A stretch of DNA of 64,000 bases from Melieria omissa (GCA_963971225.1 OZ020268.1:42229348-42293347); one strand, 5' to 3'; numbered from the stretch's first letter, positions 24,101 to 36,782 are shown. Notes: generated by a model not told the origin, from the letters alone. A program made the numbers and translations.

Positions 24101-27100
24101 ATTCTGTCCAACTGAAACCGGTTAGTACTAACCGCTTGCAAATATAAACAAAGGTTTCCGAAACGACACAAATAATAAAATATCCCATCAACTCACCAAC
24201 AACACTGCCAATGTTACTGTTGCACCGGCAGTAGTGTCATTTCCACGTCAGCTCCTGGCAGCTTTCGCGCGCAGCCAGTTGCCGTTATTGGCTATGCGAC
24301 TCGAATATTATGTCAAGAAATTGAATTGAAAAGCCAATGCTGACAATGAAAGTGCAACAGGGGTTTGCGGCCCCCGAGTGGAATATTTCAAAAATTGCGT
24401 TGTGCCGCTTGCCGTTGCATGTTGCATGTTACAACGCGTGCCGGGCGCGGCGCGCGTCGTTACTCGAGGGCGGCACGAGTGGCAAATATTTCAATATTGG
24501 CAATTTGCATTGGCCGCGCGCAACGAAGAATTCCAAGCAAATAGACTGAATTTGCGATACAATTCCCGCTCGTCGCCGATGGGGGCGGATTGGCGCATGT
24601 GGTGACAGCGAGGGGCGTTGGGCGGCAGCTGTATGCAAATGAACGACGTGTGCGTAACAAAGTTCAGCATTGATTGAGATTTATGCAATGATAAAGTGAA
24701 CACAACAAAATCCCCGCAACGCTGCACAGTGGCTGCGAAACTGGAGAAAAATATATTTAAATTAAACAGCAAATTTATTACATTGCATAGTAGATCGGAG
24801 TTTGTAAATTTAGCTACAATTCTAGTTTGCGTTTTCCTTTTTTTTTATAATATTCGATCAATATTTTTACAAATAAATAAATTCAAGTTAATTGGAAGTG
24901 TGGCAGGTGTACATTAGATATGATTTAGTGCAGGATTTTTCGACTTTGGTGATGAAGAACCTATCATTTTATGCGTTTTGGTAAAAAGCTATATGAGCCA
25001 AAAAATTGTGGGGCTCGAGTGGTGTTAAACGGTGTCGGATCAAGGTCAAAGTTCACAAAAAAGCAGGGAAATTCGACAAATTGCTCCACAGCTGGTCAGA
25101 AGTTGCTCTTAGAGGGTTAAAATCTATGACTGACCCCACTAGTTTTCTCTACTGAACTTGTCTTTCAAACATATTTATACCCATCTAAAACCCTTCATGA
25201 GGCACCCCTACAAAATGATCGTTTTTATAAAATAGGCTCCAACTGCTCCCAGGTTGCTCCCAGATGTGTAAAATGTAAGACGGACACTCATTTATTTTCC
25301 ATTCCAATGTTTCTTTCAAGCATACCTACCCGCTATCTCCGAATCTTAAGGGGGCTGACATGCAAAACTGGAATTTCCACAGCTGACAGCTGTGGAATTG
25401 GCTTCCCACTTGTAAATGTAGTAAAATAGACGAGAAAACATCGTCTTTCGGAAACTACTGAACCGATTTAAATAAGATTAATTTATTCAGCGATCGACAA
25501 CATTCTTGAGTAAAAAAAATACAAAATGAATAAAGGTTCAGAAATTCACCACCAGAGGGCCTCTCCCATACATTCGGAGTAGTGAGTTTGTCAACTATTG
25601 AGTTTCTTTGAAGCAAAAATCAAAATATATGTATTGTCGAAACCCCAGCCTGAGCTAGCAATCGAACCAAGGGAAAGGAAAGTCAATGGTCAGACTTTAA
25701 CCAGTGAAAATTGTGTATAAATCTTAGCAAGTCTTTAATGCTGATTGATCTTAGGGTTTTCAGATTTTTTCCGATTTATTGAAGTAAGGTAAACCCAAAG
25801 CGTCTGTTCTGTTCTGTTCTTTTTTGGGACAAAACCAGCCAGTGACAAAGAAGATTTCTCAAATTTTCTTCTTCATTTGATTAACGGCAACTGCGGCAAT
25901 GGGACCAACTCTCAGGATGGTGTGATGGCGGCGTCCTTTGAAGTTGCCACGACTGCGAATATGTTGTCTGTCAAGTGATTTACGTTTTTTGCGCCTTTTA
26001 CGTTAAAGGAGAGCCAAATAAAGAATGTATAATTTGCTCACAGATGACGAGCGCAAGGCCCACTGTAATTGTAGATTTATGACCCGAAAGGGTAGAGGCC
26101 AGTCTGGCCAGCTCCGTCGGGCTATGCAGCTCTGATATTGCTGTGGCTTGGTATCAGTGTTGCCACTTAAAAATTTTTTTTCCGATCAAACTTCCGGCCA
26201 AATCTGACCTCAACCGACTAAATTAAAAATTTGCATTATCTTTAAAGTCATTTTTAAATTACAATTTTATTTTTTTTTAATAAATTTTGTGTACTAATGA
26301 AAAGATATTCAAATTACAAAGCGGACCGAAATTCGTTTAAGCAGACAAGCGGGCAAAAGTTAAAAAATCTGACCAATTTTGGTTCGAAAAGACCAAAAGC
26401 GGCAACTCTGCTTGGTATACAAATGAAGGCGACATTATGGAGAGCAGAATATATTCGTGAAAGAATGGAAGCTCTGCTGCCACTTGTATGATTTTGTTAT
26501 TTTAATGGGCGTAGAGAGAGAGGGTAGAGTAGATAAGTTGGGGAAATTTCTACCACAGTCTTGGATTTTTGGCTGCTAAACTTTTATAGTTTCATGACCT
26601 CTGTGTTTCCTGGTCTCGGATTTTCTGTTCCCTTGCCTGTCGAATAAATATTTTTCAAATTTTGTTCACATTTTATATGTATGTCATCCCAATACAGTGT
26701 ACAAGCACAACAAGCTGAAATCGAATTGCTGAATTGCTGGAAATGGTTCGTCCGACTCTGCTTTAAAGCGATTAAGTTGTGTTAACGATTTTGTGCTGGC
26801 GGCAACTTTTCGCATTACTTTCAAATTGTGTAGACATGCATTCAAAAACCGTCAGATTTTTTATGTTTTATCACTTTTACGAGTACACTGAACTGTTGGC
26901 AGTGTTTACAAATAATTTTGTCGTTTCGATGAAAAGCGAACTGAACTTGGATTTTTTGAAGAAGGAAAACAATTTGAATATCTTTGCTGGTTGTTGCTGC
27001 TGTTGATTGAGGCTCATAATTTGAATAATACAAAGAGAAATTGGCAACAGTCGGTTGGAGATTTCGCATAAACATGAAGCGATGAAAATGCCAAAAGCAA

Positions 27101-28336
27101 AACAGCTGAAGAAACCAAAACCTCAAACTGAAACTAAACAAAACTCAACACTAAAGAGTTGGGCTTGCTTCAGTAGACTTCTTTTTGTTTAATATGCGCC
27201 AAGTTTTTGTGCACGAAAATGTTTACCTGTGCACATTTCAAAATATTCAATTCGCCGAAAGCGCCAAAATGTGCAAATTTTCGCATAGCTATCTGACAGT
27301 GGTCAAAATTTGATGTGGTAATCGTTGGCATAAAATAGCCAGAAATCAATTCCCATTCGAAGCCATACAAGTGGCCGAAGCAATTTCAATAAACCAAAAC
27401 ACTATTCAGCGGAAAATTGGGTTGTCCGCAGAGCTCGCCCACTCGTCCCACCACCCGATATTCAATCTGAATTTGAATGTCTAATGGCCGGTCGAAAAGT
27501 CAGAGTTCAATGCGTTGACTGCGTTTTACGCCTTTTGTAGTAGGCGGCGGAAATCGATGACATAGCGTATGTGTGCGTGTGTGTGTGTGTATGGGTGGGT
27601 GTGGACTTGTTTCTAGCATTGCATATTGGCCAAAGCAAAATGTCAATGAAATTTTAATCTAACAGCATCAGCACGCTGCGCTATACAAATGTGCACACAA
27701 ACATACACACTCACACACACACACATTGGCAGATTTGAGCGGCGTCAGCAAAATAGTATCCGGTGGAGCACATCTCGCGGACTGATATTTGGGGAATGTG
27801 CTTCATGCGTGTGCGCTATTATAAACTGACAAGTGCGTGCGTGTTCTCATCCTCCATTCACCCATTTTTCGCTTTCAACTCTTTCAATTTGCAGTGACAG
27901 TAATCGGGTTGTGGGTGTCGGATGCGCAGCGGCAAGAAGGCGTGACTTTTCTTCGCGTTGCAGCGCGCAGCAAATATAAAATATGTGTCGACAGGCAAAG
28001 AGTAAGTGGCAGTGGAAAAATTATAAGATATGTGCACGCGAAATGAGAAACGGCAACGCACTAGTGAGAGAAATGAGCTTGCCAACGCTGCAGTCGGGAA
28101 TTTATAGCGCTCGCATGTGCGCACATGAGTGCACGAACGGCACATACAGGGTGCTGAGAGGGAGAACTTTTAACCAATCATTTAGTGGTCTTAAAGGCGT
28201 TCGCACTGAAGTCGAAGAGGTCATAAATCGGCCCTTTTGGGTTTCTTGTTGAATGAAATGAATGAAAAAATGTGCCAGTGGTTGAAATGTTCAGTTATCG
28301 AAAACAACATTAAAACACCTAAATATCTACCAAATA
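18133..28336. other. Long non-coding stretch (10.2 kb)
   Basis: No gene recognised on either strand. Contents seen: (TAA)n at 21232-21255; an 11-bp-arm hairpin at 25375-25397; TTCTG repeats at about 25804-25819; GT and CA tracts at about 27570-27600 and 27700-27724. The open frames in 19.4-20.7 kb, 21.5-22.0 kb and 24.3-24.7 kb overlap on opposite strands and show no domain. Confidence 0.5.
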
Positions 28337-29413
28337 TTGAGTTGGGGAAAAAGTATTGAGCGTTTTTCCGTTCACTTGACTTTAAAGTGTAATATCTTTA
28401 CAACGGTTAGCTACATCTAGTAACTTTTTTTTTTGGCTTGGCAAGAAATAAATCAGACGAATAATTCCGAAATTTTATTGGGATGTGTGCGTCGAGTTAA
28501 AAGTTATTCTAAAGCAAAGATGAGTGAAATATTGAAAAAATACGTTACATTTTACAATTTTACTACGACAAAGGGAAGAACGCGACATAGGCGCGTGAAA
28601 AGATGTGTGCTGTTTATGATGAAGATCTTAATTAACTGCCAGAAAATGATTTGCTCGCTTTCGATCTGGAAATTTGGAAGTGAAAGATGCTCCTCGCTCT
28701 GGTTGACCTATCACCGAAAAAATCTTTGAAATTATGGCTAAGGTTCAAGAAGACCGTCATGTAAGCAGTCATGACAACACTAAGGAACTGAAGATGGACC
28801 ACAAAACCATTTTAAACCACTTGCTTAGAGTTGGTTTCAAAAAGAAACTCATTGTTTTGGTGCCTCATGAATTAAGTGAAAAATTTAATGTACCGAGTTT
28901 TCATTTGCAATTCACTCTTGAAACGGAACGAAATCGAGCCATTTTTGAAACGTGTGGTAACAGGTGATGAAAAGTGGATCACATACAATAATGTTTTTCG
29001 AAAACGGTCTTGGTGCAAAAAGGATGAAGCTCCAAAAACGGTGTCAAAACCAGGATTGACGACAAGGAAGGTGATGCTGTGCGTTTGGTGTGACTACAAA
29101 GAGTATAATTCATTACGAGCTACTCCCGCCTGGCGAAACGCTTGATTCCAACCTCTACTGTCAGCAACTAATGCGGTTGAAGGAAAGGTGTTGTGTTTCA
29201 TCACGACAATGCTAGATCACACATATCTCTGTTGACCCGCCAACAACTAAAGGACTTCGGCTGGGAAGTTTTATTGCATCCACCGTATAGTCCTGACATT
29301 GCACCCTCAGATTACCATTTGTTGAGGTATCTTCAACACGCTCTTGCTGGAAAAAAATTGGTCTCAAAAAAAACTGCGGTAGCCACTTGGACCAAGCCAC
29401 TTTTCCAAGGGTA
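28337..29413 (+). mobile_element. Mariner element B (decayed, right end lost)
   Basis: The left end TTGAGTTGGGGAAAAAGT follows a TA and resembles irritans-type mariner ends. No matching inverted end is found on the right, so the 3' border is set at the end of recognisable transposase. Internally it is a DD34D mariner. Confidence 0.75.
28440..29413 (+). pseudogene. Mariner B transposase, multiply frameshifted
   Basis: Pieces in order: MSEILKKYVTFYNF (N-terminus), a Cys/Val-rich piece, then KVQEDRHVSSHDN, LVPHELSEK (the WVPHEL block), RVVTGDEKWITYNNVFRKRS with the first Asp, HHDNARSH with the second, and HPPYSPDIAPSDYHLLRYL with the third. Exactly 34 residues lie between the second and third Asp, the mariner signature. 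At least four frame changes separate the pieces, so it cannot be translated whole. Confidence 0.85.
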
Positions 29414-29599
29414 AAATTAGGATAGGATAGCATTCCTTGAATTCTTTTAGTATGTATCACAAATGATACATTTTGATTCATACTAAAATTATTAAAACTA
29501 CTAAAAAAGTTATAATAAAACAAAAAACCAAAAGTAACATTTTTGATACAAAACGCGATCTACGTTTAAAAAAATCATAAAAATAAAATCATAAATAAA

Positions 29600-30870
29600 A
29601 TGAACCAAGAGTTAAGGTTTGTATATGAAAAGACATCGACCCTGGACTGATTGGCCTATTGACTTCAAACACCTGAAATGAAAAAATTATTTGATTAATT
29701 TTTTTTTAAATCAAAACTTAAAAGGATGAACAAAGGGTTAAAAGTATGTATGAAGAAATATGATTTGAATTTATTTATATTGACTTCAAACTTGGTGAAA
29801 ACACTTGAAATGAAAAAATAATTTGACTAATTTTTTTTTAAATCAAAACTTAAAAGGATGAACCAAGGGTTAAAAGTATGTATGAAGAAATATGATTTTG
29901 TACGCCTTTTGGCTTCAAACTTGGTGAAAGTACTCTTAGGGAAAAATAATTCGAGACCTGTTTTTAGTTAGTTTTTTTCGAAAATCAACATCTGACAGGG
30001 TCAGCTATGCGTTGAAAGTTTGTGTTGAGAAATTGTGAAAAAACATGAATTAATGGGCGTATTGACTTCAAACTTGATGAAAGTATTCTTAGTAAGAAAT
30101 AACTCGATACGTGTTTTTCATATTTTAAAAATAAAAAACCGACGGGTCAACGATGGGTTAAAATTTTATATTGAGAAACTGTGAGAAAATATGAATTGGG
30201 CTTATTGACTTCAAACTTGATGAAAGTACTCTTACAGCCCTATTCTGGCACTACCGTAACAATTGTTACCCCCCGTAACAATTGAATTGAATTTGATTGT
30301 TTTCGTATTCTGGAAAAATGGTGACAAGAAGAAAGTTCAAACAATTCACCACTCGAGGTGAAAGCTTTTTTTCCATCAAAACAGCTGTTTTTTGTATTTT
30401 TTCTGTCAAACTGTAAAAAAATAAACAAACAAAAAAAGGCAAATGCAGAAAATCTGGCGAAGCAAGTCTTTTTTTTGGAGTTTCTTCACAAATTTCGAAA
30501 CAATTGTCACCTTTTGAGCTTTTGAATTTGCTCCAGAATACCAAAAAGTGACAATTGTTACCAAGTATTCAATTGTTACCGAGGTGACTATTGTTTCGGT
30601 TGCCAGAATAGGGCTGTTAGTGAGAAAAAGTTCGTGTATGTTTTTCACTTTTTTAAAAATCAACATCTGACAGGGATGGGTTAAGAGTTTGTATGGGGAA
30701 ACATGGCTTAATGTGCAAATTGACTTCAAAAGGGGTGAAAGCACTTCAAATGAGAAATAATAAGTAAGTATTTTTTTATAAAATTCTGACGGGATCAACA
30801 AAGGGTTAAGAAGAATTTGATTTATTGACCCCATTGACTTTGTTAAATGCAATTCAAATTTTGAAAAAAA
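29600..30870 (+). repeat. Degenerate ~130-150 bp tandem array, interrupted by a MITE
   Basis: About seven diverged units, each with TTGACTTCAAACTTGGTGAAA, then an A/T-rich stretch, then GGGTTAAAAGTATGTAT or a variant. TTGACTTCAAA or a close variant occurs near 29660, 29780, 29911, 30065, 30206 and 30720. With the 385 bp of MITE plus duplication removed, the last interval becomes about 129. The first two full units are the most alike, including AAATCAAAACTTAAAAGGAT in both. Confidence 0.8.
30235..30616. mobile_element. Harbinger-type MITE with TTA duplication
   Basis: A 382-bp non-coding element. Ends are CAGCCCTATTCTGGCA inverted perfectly over 16 bases, flanked by TTA at 30232-30234 and 30617-30619. 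The decanucleotide GTAACAATTG or its inverse occurs several times just inside both ends, once as the palindrome GTAACAATTGTTAC (30256-30269). A 3-bp TWA duplication is characteristic of PIF/Harbinger. Neighbouring tandem units supply the empty site (GAAAGTACTCTTAG), which supports the borders. Confidence 0.8.
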
Positions 30871-33787
30871 AGGTGCAAAGTGTTTGGTAGGAGCGTTAAA
30901 GTGAACCGTTAAAGTGAACCCCTTAACCAGAGGATTCGGATTAAGAAGATGCGTTTAATTTTTTGTATTGAATCGTGAGAAAAAGTCTTGTTTGTTTATT
31001 TCTTGAGATATTGAAGGGAAATTCCTTAGAGAATATATTTCTCCCTAAATTTGGTTTTCTCTACTACCGTCGTTTATGATTGTTACTCTTAGAAATTTGT
31101 TTATAAATGTTGTTTATATATGATAATTGGTATGCACCCTGTATGTGGAGTGTGGAGCGTCAACTCGAGTGCGTGATGTGCGCACAAATAAACTCAAGTT
31201 TGAGCAAGGATTCATATGAATATGCTTGACGAAGGCAAATGTGCCATGTGCCATGTGCCAAGGCGAAAAATTCCACAACAACAACAACACCGAAGTATGA
31301 CTACGCAAAGAATTGAAAGCAACACAATATAAAATACGAAGAATAAACATGAAAAACTGTGGCTGGCTGGCGATGGGGGCGTAAAAATTGCGCATAGCCA
31401 ACAGAAAAATATCAGCGCCAGCAACTCACCAACATACACACACACACACATACACCAAACACAGCACGAACTCCTCCACACACCACACGCTCGCTTCCAT
31501 GTAAAGCGCGAGTACCAGTGCTGGCCGCCTTGGCCAACGGGTCGCAGGGCGTATAATGCGCAGCTGCGCCGCATGTGGCCACACAATTGTCATGAGCGCA
31601 TTAAGCGCTCGACCAGCGCCATGCGGTCATGGAAATGCTGGGAGGCAGCGTCGCAATCGCAGTGCCACCGCCCGCATGTGCAACTAATCAGATAAACATT
31701 TCCAACCATTTCGACATTCAACCTGAATTTAGATAACAAATTATATTAAAGCCGAGGCGCGCGCGGGCACACGACAAGGTGAAAGCAGACGAGCACCAAA
31801 AAAAAAAAAACGAAATACAAAAGCAACGTGAAGCGAATCAGACGAAAATACCGAAAATAAAATAAGCTGCCCGTAATCCGCTGGCAAAGTGGATACAAGC
31901 GTTTCGTATTTTTTCACTCATTCATTCATCTGATTTGACTGCTTTCGCTTGCGCGGCACAAGTCTGGGGCGCTGTAGTTGCACTAGCGGCAGTTTAAGTT
32001 TATCACGTAGCAAATGTGTTAGGCTTAAGAACGCACATGAGGTACCTACCCAACACGTACACGTCCTCCACTCGCACGGCTTGTATTGGTGTGGCCATGT
32101 GTGGCGGTGGAAAGTGAGGCAAGGCCCAAATCCGCTGTCGTTCGTATAAAATATTTACTTATTAATAAAATAGTGTTCAATACATAGGGAAATTAATCCT
32201 TTCGCTGTTTTGTATTAAAACAAAAACTTTATTTCTTAAACTTGAAACTTGAAAAAATAATAAAAATAAATAAAATTAAAAAAAATAAATAAAATTAATC
32301 TTTACTAAAATCATTCTTCCAAGTCAATCAAAAAAATACAAATTTTTTATATATAAAATAAGAATTAAAGCCACACTTAATATGCAATTTTTTACATTTT
32401 TTAAACTAAAAAAAGAACACAAAAAGTGAATTAATGCAAATTCCGTGTTTTTTAACAAGTTTCAGTAAACATTCCAACAAATGGCCACCTTGGCCACAGA
32501 AAGTCTGCATGCCGCACAATGTTTACTTAAAGGCCAGGCACGCGCTTTGCATATCCAAAATTTCACTCCCCCCCCCCCTTCTCCACGCACACAAGTAAGC
32601 GCACTGGGCCTAAGCCGACACGCAGCAGGGGTACGCACGCAGTACGGCGGCGCACGTAGTAGTTTTTCCCCAATTGCTCGCACCGCCGCGCGCAGTTAAA
32701 TGCCGAAAATTGAAAATGCGGTTTCATTTTTCACATTTCTTAATCAAACTGGTTATTTATTTGTATCTTCTACCCCACGACCCCTCCTCCCTCCCTCGAC
32801 TTTTGTGCGCAACTGTAGCATAGTTTTTATCGGTCACACAGTGCGTATACGTGTTTTTGTTGGTATGTATGTGTGTGTGTGTGTACTGCATGCGGTGATG
32901 GATTTTGTTGTTGAAAGTGTTGGCAGCTGATTGTTGCTGCCGTCGTCGCTACTGTCGTTGCTCCTGTGGATTTTTTCCGGTTTTTCTTTGATTTTATCGG
33001 CCGTTGATATTCGCGCTGCCACTTTTCTCTCTCGGCCATAAATAAAGCAATACAATTTATTTGTATCCTTTGTTATGGCCTGCATGCAGTTTGGGCCGCC
33101 GTATATTTGTTGTTGCGCTCTTTTATTTGCGTGTGCATATAAAGCAACAACAACAAAAGCGAATATCGGCCATAGTTGTGCGGAGTAGCGCTGAAAATTG
33201 AGTTCGCCGTTTTGTAGCGGCACAAAGGCTCAGCCGATGCTGAAGTGCCATGGCGAGCGCACAGGGTTGTGTGCTGCTTTATCATAATGAAATGCGTATA
33301 ACTTAATTTACTCGTTTCGACATATCGGTTGGCAAATTTCACTTCATCAACCATATTCACGTTCACGGCGTTCACGACACCACAAGGAAGTGAAGCAGTG
33401 GTCGTTGTTTATGAAGAAGTCGACAGAATGATTTATGCCGTAAGAAATATTGCTGGCAAGAATGGAGCCTGTGGGCATTTCAGCAATTCCCAATGGACAT
33501 TTTATTAGTTATTAGAAAGAAATGCAGAGGTTATGTGGCTTATCAGCATCCAACTCCGTGTGGAATTTATGCAGTGCATGCATTACGTACACGATTACGT
33601 CATACATACGGACACGGGTTGGTCCGTTCAGTAAAAGTAATTTTTCCTTGTTTATCCTTTTAGGACTAAGTTGTACTTTGTGTAGGTTTAGGTTAGAGTT
33701 TTAGGTTAGAGTGAGAGGTAACACCACTTCAGGTGTTGCATTCTGTTGCTGCTTGTTGAAGGTGAATGCCACTGATGATTTAGAGCA
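30871..33787. other. Non-coding stretch with microsatellites
   Basis: No gene recognised. GTTAAAGTGAACC is doubled at about 30895-30920, CA tracts lie at 31436-31462, a GT tract at about 32864-32884 and an A/T-rich block at 32230-32450. Short frames on both strands are low-complexity. Confidence 0.5.
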
Positions 33788-33971
33788 GAGGTGCCCATGG
33801 AATATGCTCTTGCTGCTCATTTGTTTTTGTAAATGCTCTTCGGCATAGGCTGAGCATTGTAGTATACACACACAGCACAGTATGCTTTGTTGGTACACAA
33901 TGGCGAAAGTTATTTTCAACTTTATATGTATTGGTGTTTGCTCTTCCATAAGCAGGTTCTGGGCACCACTG
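33788..33971. mobile_element. hAT-type MITE
   Basis: A 184-bp element with inverted ends CAGAGGTGCCCA and CAGTGGTGCCCA (11 of 12). The flanking octamers TTTTAGAG and GTTTAGGG agree at 6 of 8 positions, compatible with an old 8-bp duplication. It has no coding capacity. End sequence and duplication length suit the hAT superfamily. Confidence 0.65.
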
Positions 33972-34317
33972 GTTTAGGGTTTTGCTGGGATGAGGGTTGA
34001 TGTAAGGGATAAGTGATTTGCCCTCTTTTCCTTAAACAAGTATGAGAAATAAAAACATTTACATTTATGTTTACTTTTTAATATTAAAACTGTAGCAATA
34101 TGTTGATACGTTGGCATGGAGCTCGTTAATCAGACATTTATCCACACCATAATTTTATGTGCTAAAAACGATTTTACACATTTCAATTTTAAGCATTTGA
34201 CAGGCTTGTCAAACTGTCACATGTCAACACTCATCGCTTTGAATGCATAAAATGTTAGTATTCAACTTGAATTGCGTGCGGCGCTAAAGCAATCAGAAGC
34301 AAATTTTTGGGCGCAAA

Positions 34318-35574
34318 TACGTAGGCGCACTTTTATATTTTTTCAATAGGGATGGTAAGTTTTCAAAAAAATCTGAGATTGCCATTGAAAAGTTTGTCAT
34401 TTTTTACCATAAACGTGTTTAGAACATTTTGATATTCAAGCGCTATTTGTGTTGTTTACACTGACTTGAAAAATTCATCTCGGTCAAAAAATGGATTTAA
34501 CTCGGGAACATTTTCGAGCAATAATTTTTTACGAAGTAAATTATCTCAACAACAGTGCCTCGAGCCGCCTTCATTCCGCATTTGGTGATGAAGCACCAAC
34601 CCTCAAGACAGTTTATAACTGGTTAAACGAAATCAAACGTGGTCGCCATTCGCTCCAGAACGTTAAGGTTGTCCAAAATCGGTCTTTGTGCCAGAAACCA
34701 TCAATGCAGTGCGTGAACTGATAATGAAAGATCGTCATGTGACATACCGTGAGATAGAGGCATCCTTGGGCATTAGTTCCACGACAGTGCATTCGATATT
34801 ATATGAACATTTAGCTGTCAGAAAGATTTGTCCTCTTTGGATTCCACATAACTTGGCAGTCGCTCAAAAAAAGGCTCGTGTCGATTGGTGCAAAGAAATG
34901 ATGGAAAATTTCGATCGCGGTACTTCAAAAGACGTTTATAAGATCGTGACAGGTGACGAATTATGGATATATGCGTATGAGCGCGAAACAAAACAGCAGT
35001 CGGCCGTGTGGGTCTTCCAAGATGAGCCAAACCCAATAAATGTTGTTCAGGCACGCAGCACATCGAAGAAAATGGTCGCCTGTTTCTTCGGCAAAACTGG
35101 TCATGTGACTATTGTGTCATTAGAGCAACGTAGAACCGACAATTCTGAGTGGTACACAACAAATTTTTTGGACAGAAGTGTTCAATGAAATACGGAAAAA
35201 CCACCGCCGACGCCGAATCATTCTTCACCAGGACAATGTGCGCGAATTTGATCGACCCAAGCATCGATTTAATGGGTCATCCGTCATACAGCTCTGACCT
35301 AACACCCAATGACTCCATTTTATTCCCGCATATCAAAAAAACATTGCGTGGTCAACAATTTTCATCGCCAGAAATTGCTGCTGCCGCATTCAAAAACCAT
35401 GTTTTGGGGGTGTCTCAATCGGAGTGGAAAAAGTGCTTCGACAATTGGTTTGAGTGCATTAAAAAATGTATAAATCTTCAAGGAGAACACCTTGAAAAGC
35501 AATGAAACCATTTTTGATCATAACAAAATGCATTTTCATCCTTTTTGAAAAAATATAAAAAGGCAACCCTTGTA
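34318..35574 (+). mobile_element. Mariner element C (decayed, both ends recognisable)
   Basis: Inverted ends share TTTTATATTTTTTCAA exactly (left about 34331-34346, right about 35546-35561). The outer part is diverged, beginning TAC-GTAGGCGC on the left and TACAAGGGTTGCC on the right. TA occurs at both borders. The ~1.26 kb length is normal for mariner. Confidence 0.85.
34491..35505 (+). pseudogene. Mariner C transposase, three frames
   Basis: ATG 34491 opens MDLTREHFRAIIFYEVNYL and YNWLNEIKRGRHSL. After a shift near 34680 a 166-residue frame follows with ELIMKDRHVTYREIEASLGI (second helix-turn-helix), WIPHNLAVAQKKARVDW and KIVTGDELWIYAYERETKQQ with the first Asp. Next come ILHQDNVRE (second Asp) in a further frame and SDLTPNDSILFPHIKKTLRG (third Asp region) in another, ending KCINLQGEHLEKQ at 35505. 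It is recognisable almost to the C-terminus but broken by at least three shifts. Confidence 0.85.
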
Positions 35575-35893
35575 AATGAACTTATTGTGACAGTATTTTT
35601 GTTATGTTTTGTTTTGTTCAATTAGCAACTATGTAAATATGGCATTGTGGTTTAGAGAAACAAATAAATATGAGTAAAAAACTTTAACTGCAAATGTTTA
35701 TGTTGGGTACGTAGGTCGTTTAAAGCAATGATTACTCTTTGGAATGCAATGTGAAGACACCAGTACGTTGTCCTCTTTGGACAATTGTGAACGAACTGTC
35801 TTATTTCCGATGGCTAAGATGAGTTGTTGTATTTCATGTTAGTTTGTTAAGGATTCAAACCGAGTATCTTCTAACTTGTGGCCCAACTTACTA

Positions 35894-36780
35894 CTGTGGG
35901 CAAAAAATAGTAAGACTTTTTAATTTGAATTTCGCGTGAAAATTCATTCGTTGAAATATTTTATTCCTAGGTTGGTATGACTGTCAGTGACATCTGTGCC
36001 AAATGTCACATCAAAATAATCATTAGTGTTTAGTATACACTTGTCTTTCTGAAGTACAAAAAGTGCATTCGGCGATTTTTACAATGAGTCAAATTATTCA
36101 ACACAGAAGTTCCATTAAATTGTGTGTGCGGAATCAAATTTCTGGTGCCGAAACGTTCAGAAAAGGCCTTCGGTGATAATTGTATCTCGCGAGAAGTGTT
36201 TTTGATTAGTAAAAATTGTTCAAAGAGGGTCGAGAACGCATTGACGACGAACCACGTTCAGGACGGCTATCAACATCAACTGATGATCAACACGTCAATA
36301 AATCGAGGAATTGGTGCTCGAGAATCGATAATTAACAGTCAGAGACCTTACTGGCGTCATTGGAATATCGCAACGATCAGTGAAAACTATTTTAAAAGAT
36401 CATTTGGGCCTAAGAAAAGTGAAATCACGATTGGTTAAAAAAAAATTGATTCTTCGTGAGTTTTTCGCCAATAATTCAACCAATATCGTCCCACCGTATT
36501 CGCCTGATTTAGCTCCGTGTGACTTCTAGCTGTTCAGAAAACTCAAACGACCTCTCCGGGGAAACCGTTTTGAGTCAATTGAAGACATTAAACGTGAATC
36601 GCTACGCGCATTGAAGGCTTTTCCGGAAATTGACTTTGACAACTTTTTCGAGGATTGGAAAAAACATTGGCACAAGTGTATTGGGGTCGGGGGGATTACT
36701 TTAAGGGGGACGAAATAGATTTGGAAGAATAAATAAAGAATTTTAAAATTATGAACAGTCTTACTATTTTTTGCCCACAG
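35894..36780 (+). mobile_element. Mariner element D, internally deleted
   Basis: The two ends are identical inverted repeats of CTGTGGGCAAAAAATAGTAA, continuing to AGAC, flanked by TA (35892-35893 and 36781-36782). At 887 bp it is about 400 bp short. The N-terminal half starts at ATG 36084 (MSQIIQHRSSIKLCVRNQ) and continues out of frame to about 36437 (IATISENYFKRSFGPKK). The C-terminal tail (PPYSPDLAPCDF, then FRKLKRPLRGNRFESIED) resumes at about 36490. The part with the first two catalytic Asp residues is missing, so it can move only in trans. The perfect ends suggest fairly recent mobility. Confidence 0.88.
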
Positions 36781-36782
36781 TA

